Below the pieces are notes generated by a model. The model made no database searches. It saw only the letters and a program-made list of their open reading frames with translations, and had not been told where the DNA came from. 64,000 nt of DNA from Nymphaea colorata (taxonomy: Eukaryota; Streptophyta; Magnoliopsida; Nymphaeales; Nymphaeaceae), in NCBI RefSeq assembly GCF_008831285.2, contig NC_045150.1, positions 12,753,868 through 12,817,867 of the forward strand, written 5' to 3'. Shown here piece by piece: positions 44,848 through 56,945 of this stretch. The position numbers and the translations under genes were made by a program. Every line of letters starts with the position of its first letter. Positions within the stretch are counted from its first letter, which is position 1.

Positions 44848-47800
44848 GAAAACATTGCAATACTTTGCAGGAAATTCAAATCAGTAATATTCTCAAAATA
44901 TTGCAATTTTATTTCTGTATTTCATTTTATTCTTCTTTGGTGATTACCATGATATTTTTGTAAATATAGAAATATAGCTGATATTTGTGGCTATGGAATT
45001 TGTTCATTACCCCCTTTTGCAAATAAGACCTTTAGTGCTTCACTTTATATAGTCAAAGTTATAATCTTCACAGCTAAGGAGCCTGAATAGTACAACTACA
45101 AGTACTGCATTCTACGATCATCTTGAGCTTTTGAGGCTAATACATTGGAAACTAGCTATTGGGAGTTCTGAAAGCTTCTGTTGGATAAACATTTAAGGCC
45201 TGCTTATTGCTAAGATACATCATACATGATTATCAAGTTAAAACGCTCTCCTTTATTTATCATTCTTCAGGTTTACTTACTTATGGGTGCATATTGCTGT
45301 GAAATGCTCTCAATTGTTGCTGTGAAGAATGCAACTTTGAGTTTGTTTGTTGGCTAAGTTTCTTGAGTAAGGCATGTTTTGTCACTGAATGGTAATCAGT
45401 TAAGCATTTTAAATGGGATGAACTGGATTTTTGATACTGGAATGCTAAATTTCACTGGCAATAATATTTTTTTTTGACCTCTTTTATTTCTTTGGACTAT
45501 TTCCACTGCTTACTGGTTAGTCTATGTGGTACTTTCTTTTACTCGGCATGATTTTGGAATAGCATACAATGAATTTTCTTTACAGCTATGGGTGATATCA
45601 CAAGGCGATGCATCAAAAAAGGTCCCAACAGCTTGTTATCAGAACAGCCTTTCACGCCATACCTCTGCCATAAATGTTTTGCGCTTTTCTCCATCAGGTA
45701 TGAATGCATCTTTTAAAGTCTTTAAATAAGTGAATTTTGTGAAGGAATAGTAAATTTTAACTGCAAAGTTGCATCTGATGACTCGTGGGAAAGCACATGA
45801 ATGGTATTAGCCAGCAGGTCATGTTGTAGCACACACATTTCTTTCTCAATGTTTCACGCTAATGAAATTTTCCCGTTGTTGCAACTTCCTGATTTTGCAT
45901 CTAGCCCTCTATCTTCTATTATCACCAATTCCATTGTCCTGGATAGGTGCAAGGTGGTTGCGTAATTGGGAATACCCTCTGCAGAATAACTAAAGAGAGA
46001 TTTTGCTAGGATCCCCTAGGCAAATGTATTCACATGGATAACAATAATTTTAAAAGATGAATGAGTAAAGATGACAAAAATCCTTAAAAACATAAAAGTG
46101 GGATAACTTTTTATATAAACAAAGAATCATCAAATTTAGTTTTCTGCCAAAATACTAACACTTCCATTTCTGCTTACTGTGCTGTGTGCCTAAGTTTTGG
46201 GTAACACTATGCACAATGTTGTTACCTTAATTTTGGTTGATATTCCTAAAGAAATCTAGAAACTCATTGCTAAAGTTTTTGGGAAATTTCAATATGAAGG
46301 TTTAAAGTTAACTGAAGCAGACAATCTAAATATTACAAAGGAGCCGACTGGTGGTGGTTGGGAAGGAAGAGAAGGAATAATGGAGGTGGAAAAGCCGGTG
46401 AATGCAGTGGTATGAAAGTGGAGGTGGCAAGCATATGGTGAGAGTAGAAATGAGGGTGGTATAACCAAACTTTGGTATTAGGGAAACGTCTTGAAAAGAC
46501 TTGTCCTATGCATGTCGGCTGTTTCAACACTGCCTCCTCCATTGCCACCATCAACATCATCTCCACCTTCGTATGCCATGAATACTATTGCTTACCACTA
46601 CATCCACCACTCTTTAACACTATCTTCATTTTCATGTACCATGCCTACTACCTCCATGTTATGATCTATGTAACAGGGATACAGGTTTTTACCTTTTACG
46701 CCGTTAGCCGAAGTGTCCCTATGGAACGGATTCACATGGATGCAGATCTATACATTGCAAGAATTAGAGTAAAAATTATACTGTTCGACCATACCCTGCT
46801 TGAAGATTATTGATAAATTTTTAGAATGATACTGGTATGACAGGAAAGCTAAAACTTTCTATTTTAAAAAAGGAGAAGGTGAAGGGTTTGACCTTTCTGG
46901 CCATATTTTTGACCTGAAAGTGGGAAGCGGGATGAACGATCCTCTCATCTATATGTTTTTTTTTTCCCATTCTGTTGGAGGGGGTTGGTGGGGGAGAATG
47001 TTGCACTCCTTTGATTGGGGAGGGAAGGTTTTGCCTTTTCTGTTGGTACCAAATTCCCAATAGGAAGGCTAAGGGACCAAGAGAGAATGTGTTTGAAAAC
47101 TATGGCTAAACAAAAGTATAAAATAGTGTTTTCAAGGAGGTGTGATGTTGCGTGTAGGTATTCTATGTGCCCCATGAATGATCAAGCACTACTTTTATGA
47201 AATCAAGGGTTCATAGCTCCTATTGGAGCTGAATCCATTTTGTTTCTTTCGGATTAAGAATTAAACATTTTGTGCTTTGCTTGTGGAATGTGGAGGTTTT
47301 GTTTGAGAGATAGCATGTGTCAGGGATGCTGCAATGAAAATTATGGATTGTGGGCTGTTTCTGGTACTTATCTCTTTTGTATGCTTATGGTATGTGTTGG
47401 ATGTCGTATTTTTACAAAATTTTTAGCATAATTGGTCTTCACATCTATATAAGGCCTTATTATTTGGTTTTATGACAAAGAGATGGTAATTGAGAACAAG
47501 TTTTGAAAACAACCAATTGAAGAAGCAAATATGGCTTGCCCAAGCATCCAAGTTGAGTGACAATAGCAAGCAGCCAATTGAAGAGGGATTCTAAGATTGC
47601 CAATCATGGTGGATGTGGTGACAAAAAAAAAATATATTGGAAGGGGGAAATGATAACGGTAATAGACATGGTGGCGGTGGTGATGTTAGGCACGGTGGTA
47701 CAAAATGGAGATGACATCAGTAATGGAAATGCCAGATCAAGATGATGTTGGAATGATGGCAATCATAATGTAAGGTGTAGTTGTCAAGGTGCAAAAAAGC

Positions 47801-50800
47801 AGAAATGGTGTTAATGGAGAAATGGTACTCTCATTATGTTTTGCTCACTCAGAAGTCTTGGTCATTTACTTTTCTTCTATTGTAGCATGCAATTGATAAC
47901 TTTGGCCTCTAGCTTTCAACAGGTGTTACTGAAGATCTGTTCAAATTCATGCTCTTCTGTGCATTTGCACGTACAATTTCTTTTGTAGATTATTAACCAC
48001 TGACAAGTTTTGTGTGATCGTTCAGGAGAACAACTTGTCTCTGGTGCTGATGGTATGTCTCTTTGTCCTTTTACACAGTCAAGTATCACTACATCTGTTC
48101 GTCAAAATATTTTTGGCCTTCTATGTCATACTCCAGATGTAGCTGTGGCAGCTTCATCCACTAAAAAAGGTTGAACTTCTGGTGCTTTCTTATTGCATTC
48201 AAATTTGTAGGCGGAGAGATGTTGTTGTGGAAGATGGAAACAACAGATGGTGTTCAGACTTGGAAAGTATTTAAGACACTACTGTAAGACCACTGTTTTG
48301 TCAAATTCCAACTTTCTTGACAATCCAGAGCACTTATCTTGTTTTTCCTGTTCTGGAGGCAGATTCCATCGGAAGGATGTCTTGGACCTGGAATGGTCTG
48401 CTGATGGTTTATACCTTGTTTCTGGATCTGTAGACAATTCATGTATTATATGGGATATGAATAAAGGTAAGACTATTTTAAGTGATTCAAATGCAAAGGA
48501 GCTTTAATAGAGTAATGGTCTTCGTTCTTGATAATCAGCTATATAGTGCGGATGTTAATTGAGAAACAGACAAGATTATGTCACTTGTGCAGCACATGAC
48601 GAGAATCACGTGTAAACTTTGGAAAAAAAGGAAAGCTATTGTACACCTGCAGGGGATAGATTATAGAAGATTATGACAATTTTTTATTATAATGAAAGAA
48701 AATGCTGCTTCACCATTTGGTGTTTTTACCGCCAAACAGGCTCTGTGCATCAGATTTTGGATGCCCACTTGCACTATGTCCAAGGAGTTGCATGGGATCC
48801 ATTAGGTCGTTTCATTGCATCCATAAGCTCGGACAGAACCTGCCGGATACTTGTGAACAGGCCTCAGAAAGCTAAAGGCCAAGAGAAAATGAATTTTGTT
48901 TGTCAGCATGTTTTGACAAAATCAGAATCTCCAATTCAGGATAATGCCAAGGATGATACTAAGGTTAGTCCTCGGAAGCTTTTTTTTTGCTTTATTGTGC
49001 CTCACTGAAGTCTTACGTGGCTAGTGCCCATTTAACTGTATTTTAGTGCTTTATTATATTGATGTAATTCATTCTGCAATTCCAGCCGTTGTCACATAAA
49101 TACCATCTATTCCATGATGAAACACTGCCTTCTTTTTTCCGAAGACTGGCATGGTCACCTGATGGATCATTTTTAGTTGCACCAGCAGGTAATATTTTAA
49201 CTAAATTCATGATTTTTTCCCAAAAATTACTTCTTCCTTTTAGGTAGGTAGACAAACTAGGGATAATTCCTCTCCTGCTTATATGATTTTTGACATTCTT
49301 CAACATTTTATGTCATTCCTTGAGTTACATTATTAATTTTGAAAACTATCAACATATTTCTGCTGCTTGCTTCCACTTATTAATTATTACTAATTGAATA
49401 TCAAGTTCAGTTTCTTGACTTGCTGTCATCTGCTTTAGGAATTTTCAAGTTTTCTGATGGTTCAACAACGTGCAACACTGCTTATATATTGTCCAGGAAA
49501 GATCTCTCAAGGCAAGGTTTATTTTTCATCTTGGTTCGTATTATATTTGCATGCACATACATATGATGTATGTAGATCAATGATTCATTATTGACCTACA
49601 TAGGCTCATTAGTTTCCATGTGATGTAAGTTGTTCCTTGAGATTTAATGGACACAGGAGTTTTATTGAGTTTCTTTATCCCATGCTATTCTTATAAGATC
49701 ATATTGGCTCACCTACATTAGATAGTAACTGACACTCATCACAATATGAAATTATTTATAATGGACCACCATGGTAGGAGCTGGGAAAGAATCTGTGCAT
49801 GTGTATTGTGTCCTATTGTGAATGACCTACATATTCTATTCTGCAGGCCTGCGTTACAGCTTCCAGGTGCCAGTAAACCTATTGTGGCAGTACGGTTTTG
49901 CCCGATAACCTTTAGTTTGCGTGGATGTAATCCAAGTAATTTTCCTTTTTATACAACTTATTTTATGTTCAGATGCTATCATGAATTATCTGTTATTGAT
50001 GTTGCTCACTTTTTGTTGAATGTAGCTCCTTTCTTCAAGCTGCCATACCGCATTGTATTTGCAGTGGCAACCCTAAACTCTCTCTATCTATATGACACTG
50101 AGAGTGCTGTCCCAATAGCAATCTTAGCTGGACTTCATTATGCAGCCATAACAGACATTGCCTGGTTCTTCTCTTGCCTTTTGCCTTCATGTTTGTAATA
50201 AACTCAATTTTCAATAACTATCTCCTGATTAATGGGCAACAACCTTTAGGCTATATCACATGTACATGCCTGGAAGGATGTGGCACCTGTGTCATATCTG
50301 GACACTTGTGCAGGTGTGAGGCACAGCATAATGCTATTTTGTAGTGTTTTGGTACTTTTGTTTAGTAATTTATATTCTATGAAAGCAAATAATGAACATA
50401 TGCTTTTTTTGTTAAAATCCTATTTTTTGCTATGTATACACAGCTGTTTCTTTGCACACAAGTTTTTGGAAATGTTTGCTATCAGTGTCCACACCTGCAC
50501 CCATGTGACATGGCCGCTAGCCTACTGCCACCTATAATTTTAATTGCTGATTTTTCTCACCTCCTGATTTCTCTAGGTCGCCTGATGCCAAATTTCTTGC
50601 TCTTTCGTCTCAAGATGGCTATTGTACAGTCCTGGAATTTGAAAATGACGAGCTGGGATCTCCTATATCCATATCAGGTAAGCTATTGTTTGCTTCTGTC
50701 TCTTCTTTTTCTTTCTTTCTTCACTTCAATATTGGTCTGCAACCAAATACATCCTAGAATTTACAAATGGCAGACAAATTTTTTGCTGTCCTGTCTCTTT

Positions 50801-51646
50801 TTTCCTTGCAAATAATTTTCTGATGTGAAAATTCATGCTAACTGTTGCTAGAACAGTCTTCTGGGGTAAAATGATGCAGACTTGCTTATTTCTGGTAAAA
50901 ATAAGCAAAATAAGTAACCACTTACATGTTATGTTACTCTTATCATCAAAGCTAGTTGTTTTGTAAGTTTTGTTTGGAATAGTTTAATCTAATAACTACA
51001 TTAGAACGTTGATTAACAAGATGTGGATGCACGTTTGGCATTTACATTGGTAAGAAAGGAGAGGAAGGACTCTGGGTGAAAACAGTTCTCTTGTGCACTT
51101 GGATCACCATCCAGACCAGCTTTCAAGTATTCTTGTAGTCCCAAGCTGGGTCTACTGTCAAAAAAATGGACATGTTGGTTAAAGCCACTAGCTTCTTCAG
51201 TTATCTCAAAAACAATTTGCAGTTTTCTTGATGGACATTGTGAAGAGATCCGTTTCTTACAATGGGCAATCTTATACAACACACAGAACCAAACACCTCT
51301 TCTGACAATTTCAATCTTTATTCTTTCTTTTCATGCTGTTATTCTAAAGCCACTCAGGTGTAAGCACATTGGGGCTAATATAGTGCTCCTTATATTTGTT
51401 ACAGAAACAAGGAAAGCAGTGGGAGACTTAAAATTGACAGAAGCTGAAGAAAAGACTCCCACTAAGGAGGTTAGACCACCTGCCAATAACACCAGATCCA
51501 CAGTTGATGAAGAGATGGAAATGGTTGATGAAAAGATGGACACAGATGTGAACAGTTGCAGACAGACACCTTCTACGCAAACAGAAACTTTGGCGCCCAA
51601 TAAATCTGCTAGAAAGCGTATCACCCCTGTTGCAGTTGATAAATGA
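42660..51646 (+). CDS. FAS2: FAS2, CAF-1 p60-type WD40 subunit, twelve exons
   Basis: Exons 42660-42773, 45586-45697, 48026-48052, 48211-48283, 48363-48466, 48740-48963, 49086-49188, 49439-49511, 49847-49935, 50026-50164, 50577-50677 and 51405-51646 give 466 residues with all phases consistent. The start [20 protein letters not shown] is the FAS2 N-terminus. WD40 repeats follow ([65 protein letters not shown]...[15 protein letters not shown]). The tail is acidic and ends [15 protein letters not shown]2 with FAS1 and MSI1 deposits H3-H4 behind replication forks. Exon 3 is only 27 nt. The intron after exon 8 uses a GC donor (CAAG|GCAAGG). Introns 1 and 2 are 2.8 and 2.3 kb; intron 1 holds an (AT)n tract at 44801-44846. 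Confidence 0.95.
44801..44846. repeat. (AT)n microsatellite in FAS2 intron 1
   Basis: About 45 bp of perfect TA repeat. Confidence 0.95.
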
Positions 51647-52774
51647 TAAGCCAGTAGGATAGAGCATTGTCAATATACTTTCGAAGACTGTAGAGCAGTC
51701 ATGGTGGATATGAAAGATATATCACAGAAGCAGCAAGTTTTGCTTCATACTGTTTGTTACGTCTGTTACAACTTTTTTGGTTTAGTGAATATAATTCTTT
51801 TGTATTCCTTCTCACTGCCTTCTTTGGTCTTAAGCTATTGTTCTGTTTTGTTTTGAGAGGGAACGATCATTATTTGCTTTAGGACAGAAAACAAGTTTAA
51901 TGTCTCCATCTGCTGAATAAATTCTAGTATGGTGGATTTTTTTGGGTTAAATAAAGTACATATTTTAAGATTAATTTTTTGTTAAAAATAATCCAAAAGG
52001 CAAATATGAGGCGCTTATCCAACAAGGGAACTCTCAGTTCTTATAAGATGGTATCGTCTGAGATGTTTCTAGCTGATTAATCTCTATCATCAAACACAGT
52101 TCCATTTAAGCCTCCCCATTCTCATCAACAATCCATGCCAATGTGTACACGAAACATGATGCTGAACATCTTTTCAGTCGGGTGCTGACAAAATCTGGAA
52201 TTTGGTGAAATCGCTCAGGCAACTGGTTGCTGCATTGAACCAATATGATATAGGAAATTGTGCATGTTCTTGAATGGTTTCTACATGGAAACAATTTTTT
52301 TTTTTATCTTGAATGATTGGATTTTCAGTTGTACATCTCCAAGGCTAAACAAAGATGCATAAAAACCTTACATAACAATAAGTTTGAGGGTATATTTAGA
52401 TCACGTCCTTAATGGGAATTTTAGAGGGAAATGTTGTCTGCTTCCAACACAATGTTTAAAGCTTGTTTGGGCAGTAGTCAAAGCTAGGTTTGTGAAAAAC
52501 TCAGTTTCACAAAATAACATTTTCATTCGACTAAGTAACACAGACACGGCTGGAAGGCTGTCATACCCGTGTCGGCACCCCGACACATTTGGACATGGTA
52601 GTTTTGAGTTTTACATATTTTTTGTGAAATTTTACAGTTTTTTTGTGGAATTTTACATTTTTTTAAGAATTTTTTATATTTTTTGTGGTGCTGTCCATAT
52701 TTTTTGTAGTAGTTTACATGTTTTTTGTGGAGTTCCACACACACACACACATATATATACATATATATATATAT

Positions 52775-52815
<41 letters not shown>

Positions 52816-52829
52816 CAGGCACTAGGGTT
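51647..52829. other. FAS2 3' flank and intergenic
   Basis: 51647-51930 is the likely FAS2 3'UTR, with AATAAA-like words (AATAAATT near 51916). 52540-52735 carries CGTGTCGGCACCCCGACAC and repeated TTTTTTGTGGARTTTTACA-like words, probably an old repeat. No gene was seen. Confidence 0.5.
52736..52813. repeat. Compound (AC)n(AT)n(AG)n microsatellite
   Basis: CA repeats pass into TA and then into about 19 GA dinucleotides, ending just before the MITE-like copy 2. Confidence 0.95.
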
Positions 52830-53136
52830 AGAGACAAAAACCAAACCCTTTAACTTTTTGCTAAAGAACTATTTTACGTAAAATATAAACATGCTAATGT
52901 ATTTATAAAAACTATTTTGACATAAAACATACTTTGACTTAAGTTGTTTTTATGAAAATGTTGGTTTTTTTATGATCAAATGATATGAGTGCACTTCATT
53001 TTTGCTTATTATAAAAGTGCTATGAAAGCCCAACAAATGATCACTTTAATATATATTTTGCATCAATTATATTGGTAAGGTTATATTAAAAAAATACTTT
53101 TATATATTAAAATTAAAAGGTCTGGTTTTTGTCCCC
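52830..53136 (+). mobile_element. MITE-like element, copy 2 (upstream of the PPR gene)
   Basis: The ends are AGAGACAAAAACCAAACCC on the left and GGTCTGGTTTTTGTCCCCC on the right, whose reverse complement GGGGGACAAAAACCAGACC matches the left end. The body is the reverse complement of copy 1 in the NdhT intron. It ends about 300 bp before the PPR start codon. No clear target-site duplication was recognised. Confidence 0.75.
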
Positions 53137-53438
53137 CAGTGAAACTCTTTAGAAATTATAAACTATTTTAAACGGTTTCAAACACTGACAGGTCCAATTT
53201 ATGAACATGAACAAATGACCAATCGACTTTCTCTCCCTTAGCGTAAAGTTAGATTTTCTGGTCCTTTTTAGCTCTTTATTTTCTCATGATTCGACCAGCG
53301 TCGTTCATGGGCGGGCCTGACGAACGGCTTCAGCTGCTGTCCATCTCCAAGTTGGACGGTTGCAATTGGACCGAACCGTGCGGACACTGCGTCTGACTCT
53401 CTCGGCGAGACGCTTTTGGCTCTCTACCGTGATGCAAA

Positions 53439-54923
53439 ATGTTCGAGGAAATGCCTCGCCTGAATCTTCTATCACCAGCCGCCCTGTCGTCGACTCTCAG
53501 AAACTGCGGTTCTCTGGAGTCAATGGTAAGAGGGAAGATCGTTCACGGGCAAATTCTGGTTGGTGGTCTTCTTCCGAACGTGGTTCTGTCAACGGACCTT
53601 TTGCTGATGTACTCGAGATGCGGGAATCTGGAAAGTGCACGAAAAATGTTCGAGGAAATGCCTCAGAGAAATATGCATTCATGGAATATAATTATTGCTT
53701 CTTACGCGCAGATTTCTCTCTGGAGAGAAGCTTTGGATATCTATAACGGGTTCCAGAAAACTGGGTTTCGCCCGGATCACTATACGATCCCATGCGTTCT
53801 CAAGGCATGCTCTGGAGCGATGGATCTGTTGATGGGACGGAAGCTTCATGGCTGTGTCGTCGTGTCTGGGTATCAAGACAACGTAATTGTCTGCAGTGGG
53901 CTTGTGGATATGTATGTGAAATGTGGAAGACTGTGTGATGCACGGCAAGCATTTGATGAAATGTCTCAAAGAGATGTTGTCTCATGGAATGTGGTAATAT
54001 CTGGGTTAGTGAGAGCTGGCTATGGCATTGAAGCTCTGAGGTTTTTCTGTGAAATGCATAGAGGTGGCGTTAGAGTAGATAGGATGACGGTTCCGAGTGT
54101 GTTGACCTCGTGCGGGCAAGCAGGAGACTTGGCAGTTGGTAAGGGAGTTCACGGGATTGCTCTGAAGCTTGTGCTCTTCTCAGACATTGCGGTAGGAAAC
54201 GCCTTGATTGACATGTATGCAAAATCTGGATGCTTGCATGAGGCACACCAAGTTTTTGTTGAGATGCCACAGAGGGATGTGATCACTTGGACGTCGTTGA
54301 TTTGGTGCTATGGGATTCATGGCAGAGGAAAGGACGCTTTGGTTTTGTTTGACGAGATGGTAGCTTGTGGTGTTATGCCGAATTCTGCAACCTTTACTGC
54401 TGCTCTTACTAGTTGCAGCCATGGAGGTCTGTTGGATGAGGGCCGAGGAATTTTCAGTATGATGAGGCAGCACTATGGGTTAGACCCATCCGTGGAGCAT
54501 TATGCTTGCATGGTGGACCTCTTGGGCCGTCATGAGCTGCTTGATGAGGCTTTAGCATTCATCAAAGGTGTGCCTTTGGCCCCAACCGCGAGCATATGGG
54601 GAGCCTTATTGAGTTCCTGTAGGACATACAATAACGTAGAAATTGGAGAAATTGCTGCTGCTGCACTCTTTGAATTGGAGGCAAGCAATTCAAGCAACTA
54701 TATAGTGCTGGCCAGCATATATGAAGCAGTGGGGCAATGGGAATGCGTTTCCGAATTGAGATCGAGAATGAGAAAATTAGGAATAGTAAAAACGCCGGGT
54801 TGCAGTTGGTTAACTGTTAAGAACAGAGTGTACTGCTTTGCTCAAGGTAAATCATCACATCCAAAAGCAAAGGTTATACATGAAGTACTCGATGGGTTGT
54901 CCCAGTTGATGATGATGCCATGA
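53439..54923 (+). CDS. PLS-class pentatricopeptide repeat protein (E-type), intronless
   Basis: A 494-residue single-exon frame; an in-frame TGA two codons upstream of the start supports this Met. The repeats are easy to see: LLLMYSRCGNLESARKMFEEM, MHSWNIIIASYAQISLWREAL, TIPCVLKACSGAMDLLMGRK, LVDMYVKCGRLCDARQAFDEM and ALIDMYAKSGCLHEAHQVFVEM. They alternate P, L and S lengths, and an E/E+-type C-terminus follows (IWGALLSSCRTYNNVEIGE, SNYIVLASIYEAVGQWECVS, GCSWLTVKNRVYCFAQG). There is no DYW domain. Such proteins bind organellar RNA base by base and mostly direct C-to-U editing. The N-terminus begins inside repeat-like sequence and lacks an obvious transit peptide, so the protein may be N-terminally short compared with relatives. 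The specific RNA target cannot be read from here. Confidence 0.92.
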   Translation: MFEEMPRLNLLSPAALSSTLRNCGSLESMVRGKIVHGQILVGGLLPNVVLSTDLLLMYSRCGNLESARKMFEEMPQRNMHSWNIIIASYAQISLWREALDIYNGFQKTGFRPDHYTIPCVLKACSGAMDLLMGRKLHGCVVVSGYQDNVIVCSGLVDMYVKCGRLCDARQAFDEMSQRDVVSWNVVISGLVRAGYGIEALRFFCEMHRGGVRVDRMTVPSVLTSCGQAGDLAVGKGVHGIALKLVLFSDIAVGNALIDMYAKSGCLHEAHQVFVEMPQRDVITWTSLIWCYGIHGRGKDALVLFDEMVACGVMPNSATFTAALTSCSHGGLLDEGRGIFSMMRQHYGLDPSVEHYACMVDLLGRHELLDEALAFIKGVPLAPTASIWGALLSSCRTYNNVEIGEIAAAALFELEASNSSNYIVLASIYEAVGQWECVSELRSRMRKLGIVKTPGCSWLTVKNRVYCFAQGKSSHPKAKVIHEVLDGLSQLMMMP

Positions 54924-56945
54924 TGGTGCTGGTGGATAAATGTGGACTTCAATAGTCATAAGCACTTGGTGGTCACAAACAGTAAATGAAAGAAAGAAGG
55001 AAAGGAGGAAGAAGAAAAAGACAAAAACAAAAAGTAAAATGTAAAAGAAGGAGAAAAACAAAAGGAAGAAAAGGTTTTGTATATCAAGGACATAATAAGA
55101 AAATAGTCAAAGCTGGCTGACCGCTTAATTCAGCATCTGATGTTAAGGCAGAAAGTCAGTTCTCAAGCTAGACAAAATGTGAGATTCAGATGGTCAAATC
55201 TTCTCGTGAATCTGAAATTTCCCATCAATTCTTTAGAAGCATCTGTTGATTATTGCTTTAGGCCTTTCGTTGTGGGCTTAAAATCATGACGTCATTGAGA
55301 GGACCAGCAGATTCCGTGTGAAAGATCCACAAGTGCTGATTTAGTATCCTGACTTCAAACAAAATTAATGCCTTCTTTGATGACAACTGCCGAAGAGTAT
55401 CTTGATTGCTCTCAGGGTCTCCAAATCTCCTTGAACCACTGGGAGGAGTTCAGTGTACGAGTGCTACTAAGGTCTTCCATTACATTGTAAATCATAAGAT
55501 TCTGTAATTTTTTTTGTAGAATCAAAAGCAAGGAGCCACTATAATTGAGGGTCAATGGGTACAGCAGAAAGTCTGGGAGCGTGAAGAGGTAGAGTTGAAT
55601 CCAGATGAAAACATGTGTTTTAGTCAGATCCAACTGAAAGGGTTAAATGCAGGCTATTTAGGTGAAAACTGTTAACACTGAAATTCGTTTTTGGTCCGGA
55701 ACTAAAACTAGCTGCAACTTAAATGTTGATATAGTCTGGATTGGAATCATCCTTACTTTGATCTACATGCCGGTTGATCTTAGTTTGATGATTGATTTGA
55801 ACCTGAGTACAGGGTTGATTCAAATTGAATATGTGGGTATGTAAGATTCACTTGTAGCGTTACTTTTTCTCCCTCTGGGTAATTGGTCGGACTAGTTGTT
55901 CGGACCTGCACCCTAACCAGCCAGTTGCTGCCTCTTACATGGCCTTTTGTTTGGGTTTGGCCCAACTGGCGTTCCACTATTAATCTCTCTCTCTCTCTCC
56001 CTCCAATTAGAGTGGAGTGCAGCCGGTCAAGCCTGTGGCATATTAAGTAACAGGTCTTGGCCAATTAATTCCCGCAGGTGCTACCCTCTGATCGGCATTG
56101 AGAATTGGGGTTGTGGTTGTCACTTGCAGGTGCTACCCTCTGATCGGCATTGAGAATTGGGGTTGTGGTTGTCACTTGTCAGCCCCACTTCCCTTTCTCT
56201 TCTTTGTGAGAGTTTTAAAGAGTGAAAAAGCTATTGATGGCTAGGCCTCACCAAATGCAAGAGTACATGAGTCAAATTTATGTTAGATACAAGCTCAACC
56301 GAACCAACATGCAAATTTGGGGCTTCAACCTATTACGCAAGACGATTGCATGTATCGTGTGATTTTCTCCATGCTAAACAACCTCTAAGCTTGAAGACCT
56401 ATAAGAAGGGTAGTTCCTTTTGTTTTCAAGTCTTGAAGTGTCAACTCCTCCAAAATGCAGTTATCCCCTATCCCTGCGCAAATTAAAGCGTTAATAGGGA
56501 TGCACCAAAAGACACTGAAAGTAGGCCTTGTATTGTTATTATACTGTAGTGAAGTGATAAGTTCAGCGGGGCAGCAGATCTCTCCTGGTCACCCCAAAAG
56601 AATAGTTCTTGTAAACAAGAAAAGATGAATTTGAAAAACAATTAATAAAGTAACTACTATTTTGAAAAAGGCCTATACTAAGCTAAGAGGCAGCCTGCTC
56701 TCAGTTCACCTCACATGCTACGTTTGCTCCTAACTGCCGGAAACTGATGCATTGATTGGCCATCCATTAACTTGTCCTCGTAAAGACAAAGGCTATAGCC
56801 GTTTTCAACTTTTAGTTGTAAACAATACAATCAAATCAAGGAATTCAATTTCCAAAGAACAAAACATCCACCACTGCACTTTCCCACTCCTTATTTATGA
56901 CAATCGAGTGGTATATATATATATATATATGTCACAACAGGCTCA
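54924..56945. other. Intergenic; 52-bp tandem duplication
   Basis: Worn repeat-like sequence at 55600-55860 (words such as GGTTGATTCAAATTGAATATG). A perfect 52-bp tandem duplication at 56074-56177. The rest shows no coding signal. Confidence 0.55.
56074..56177. repeat. 52-bp perfect tandem duplication
   Basis: GCAGGTGCTACCCTCTGATC... through TTGTGGTTGTCACTT occurs twice head to tail (56074-56125, 56126-56177). Confidence 0.9.

Noticed and set aside
46333-47200. Several open frames of 60-113 codons in FAS2 intron 2
   Set aside because: They overlap on both strands, have no domain, and the exons around them are fully explained by FAS2.
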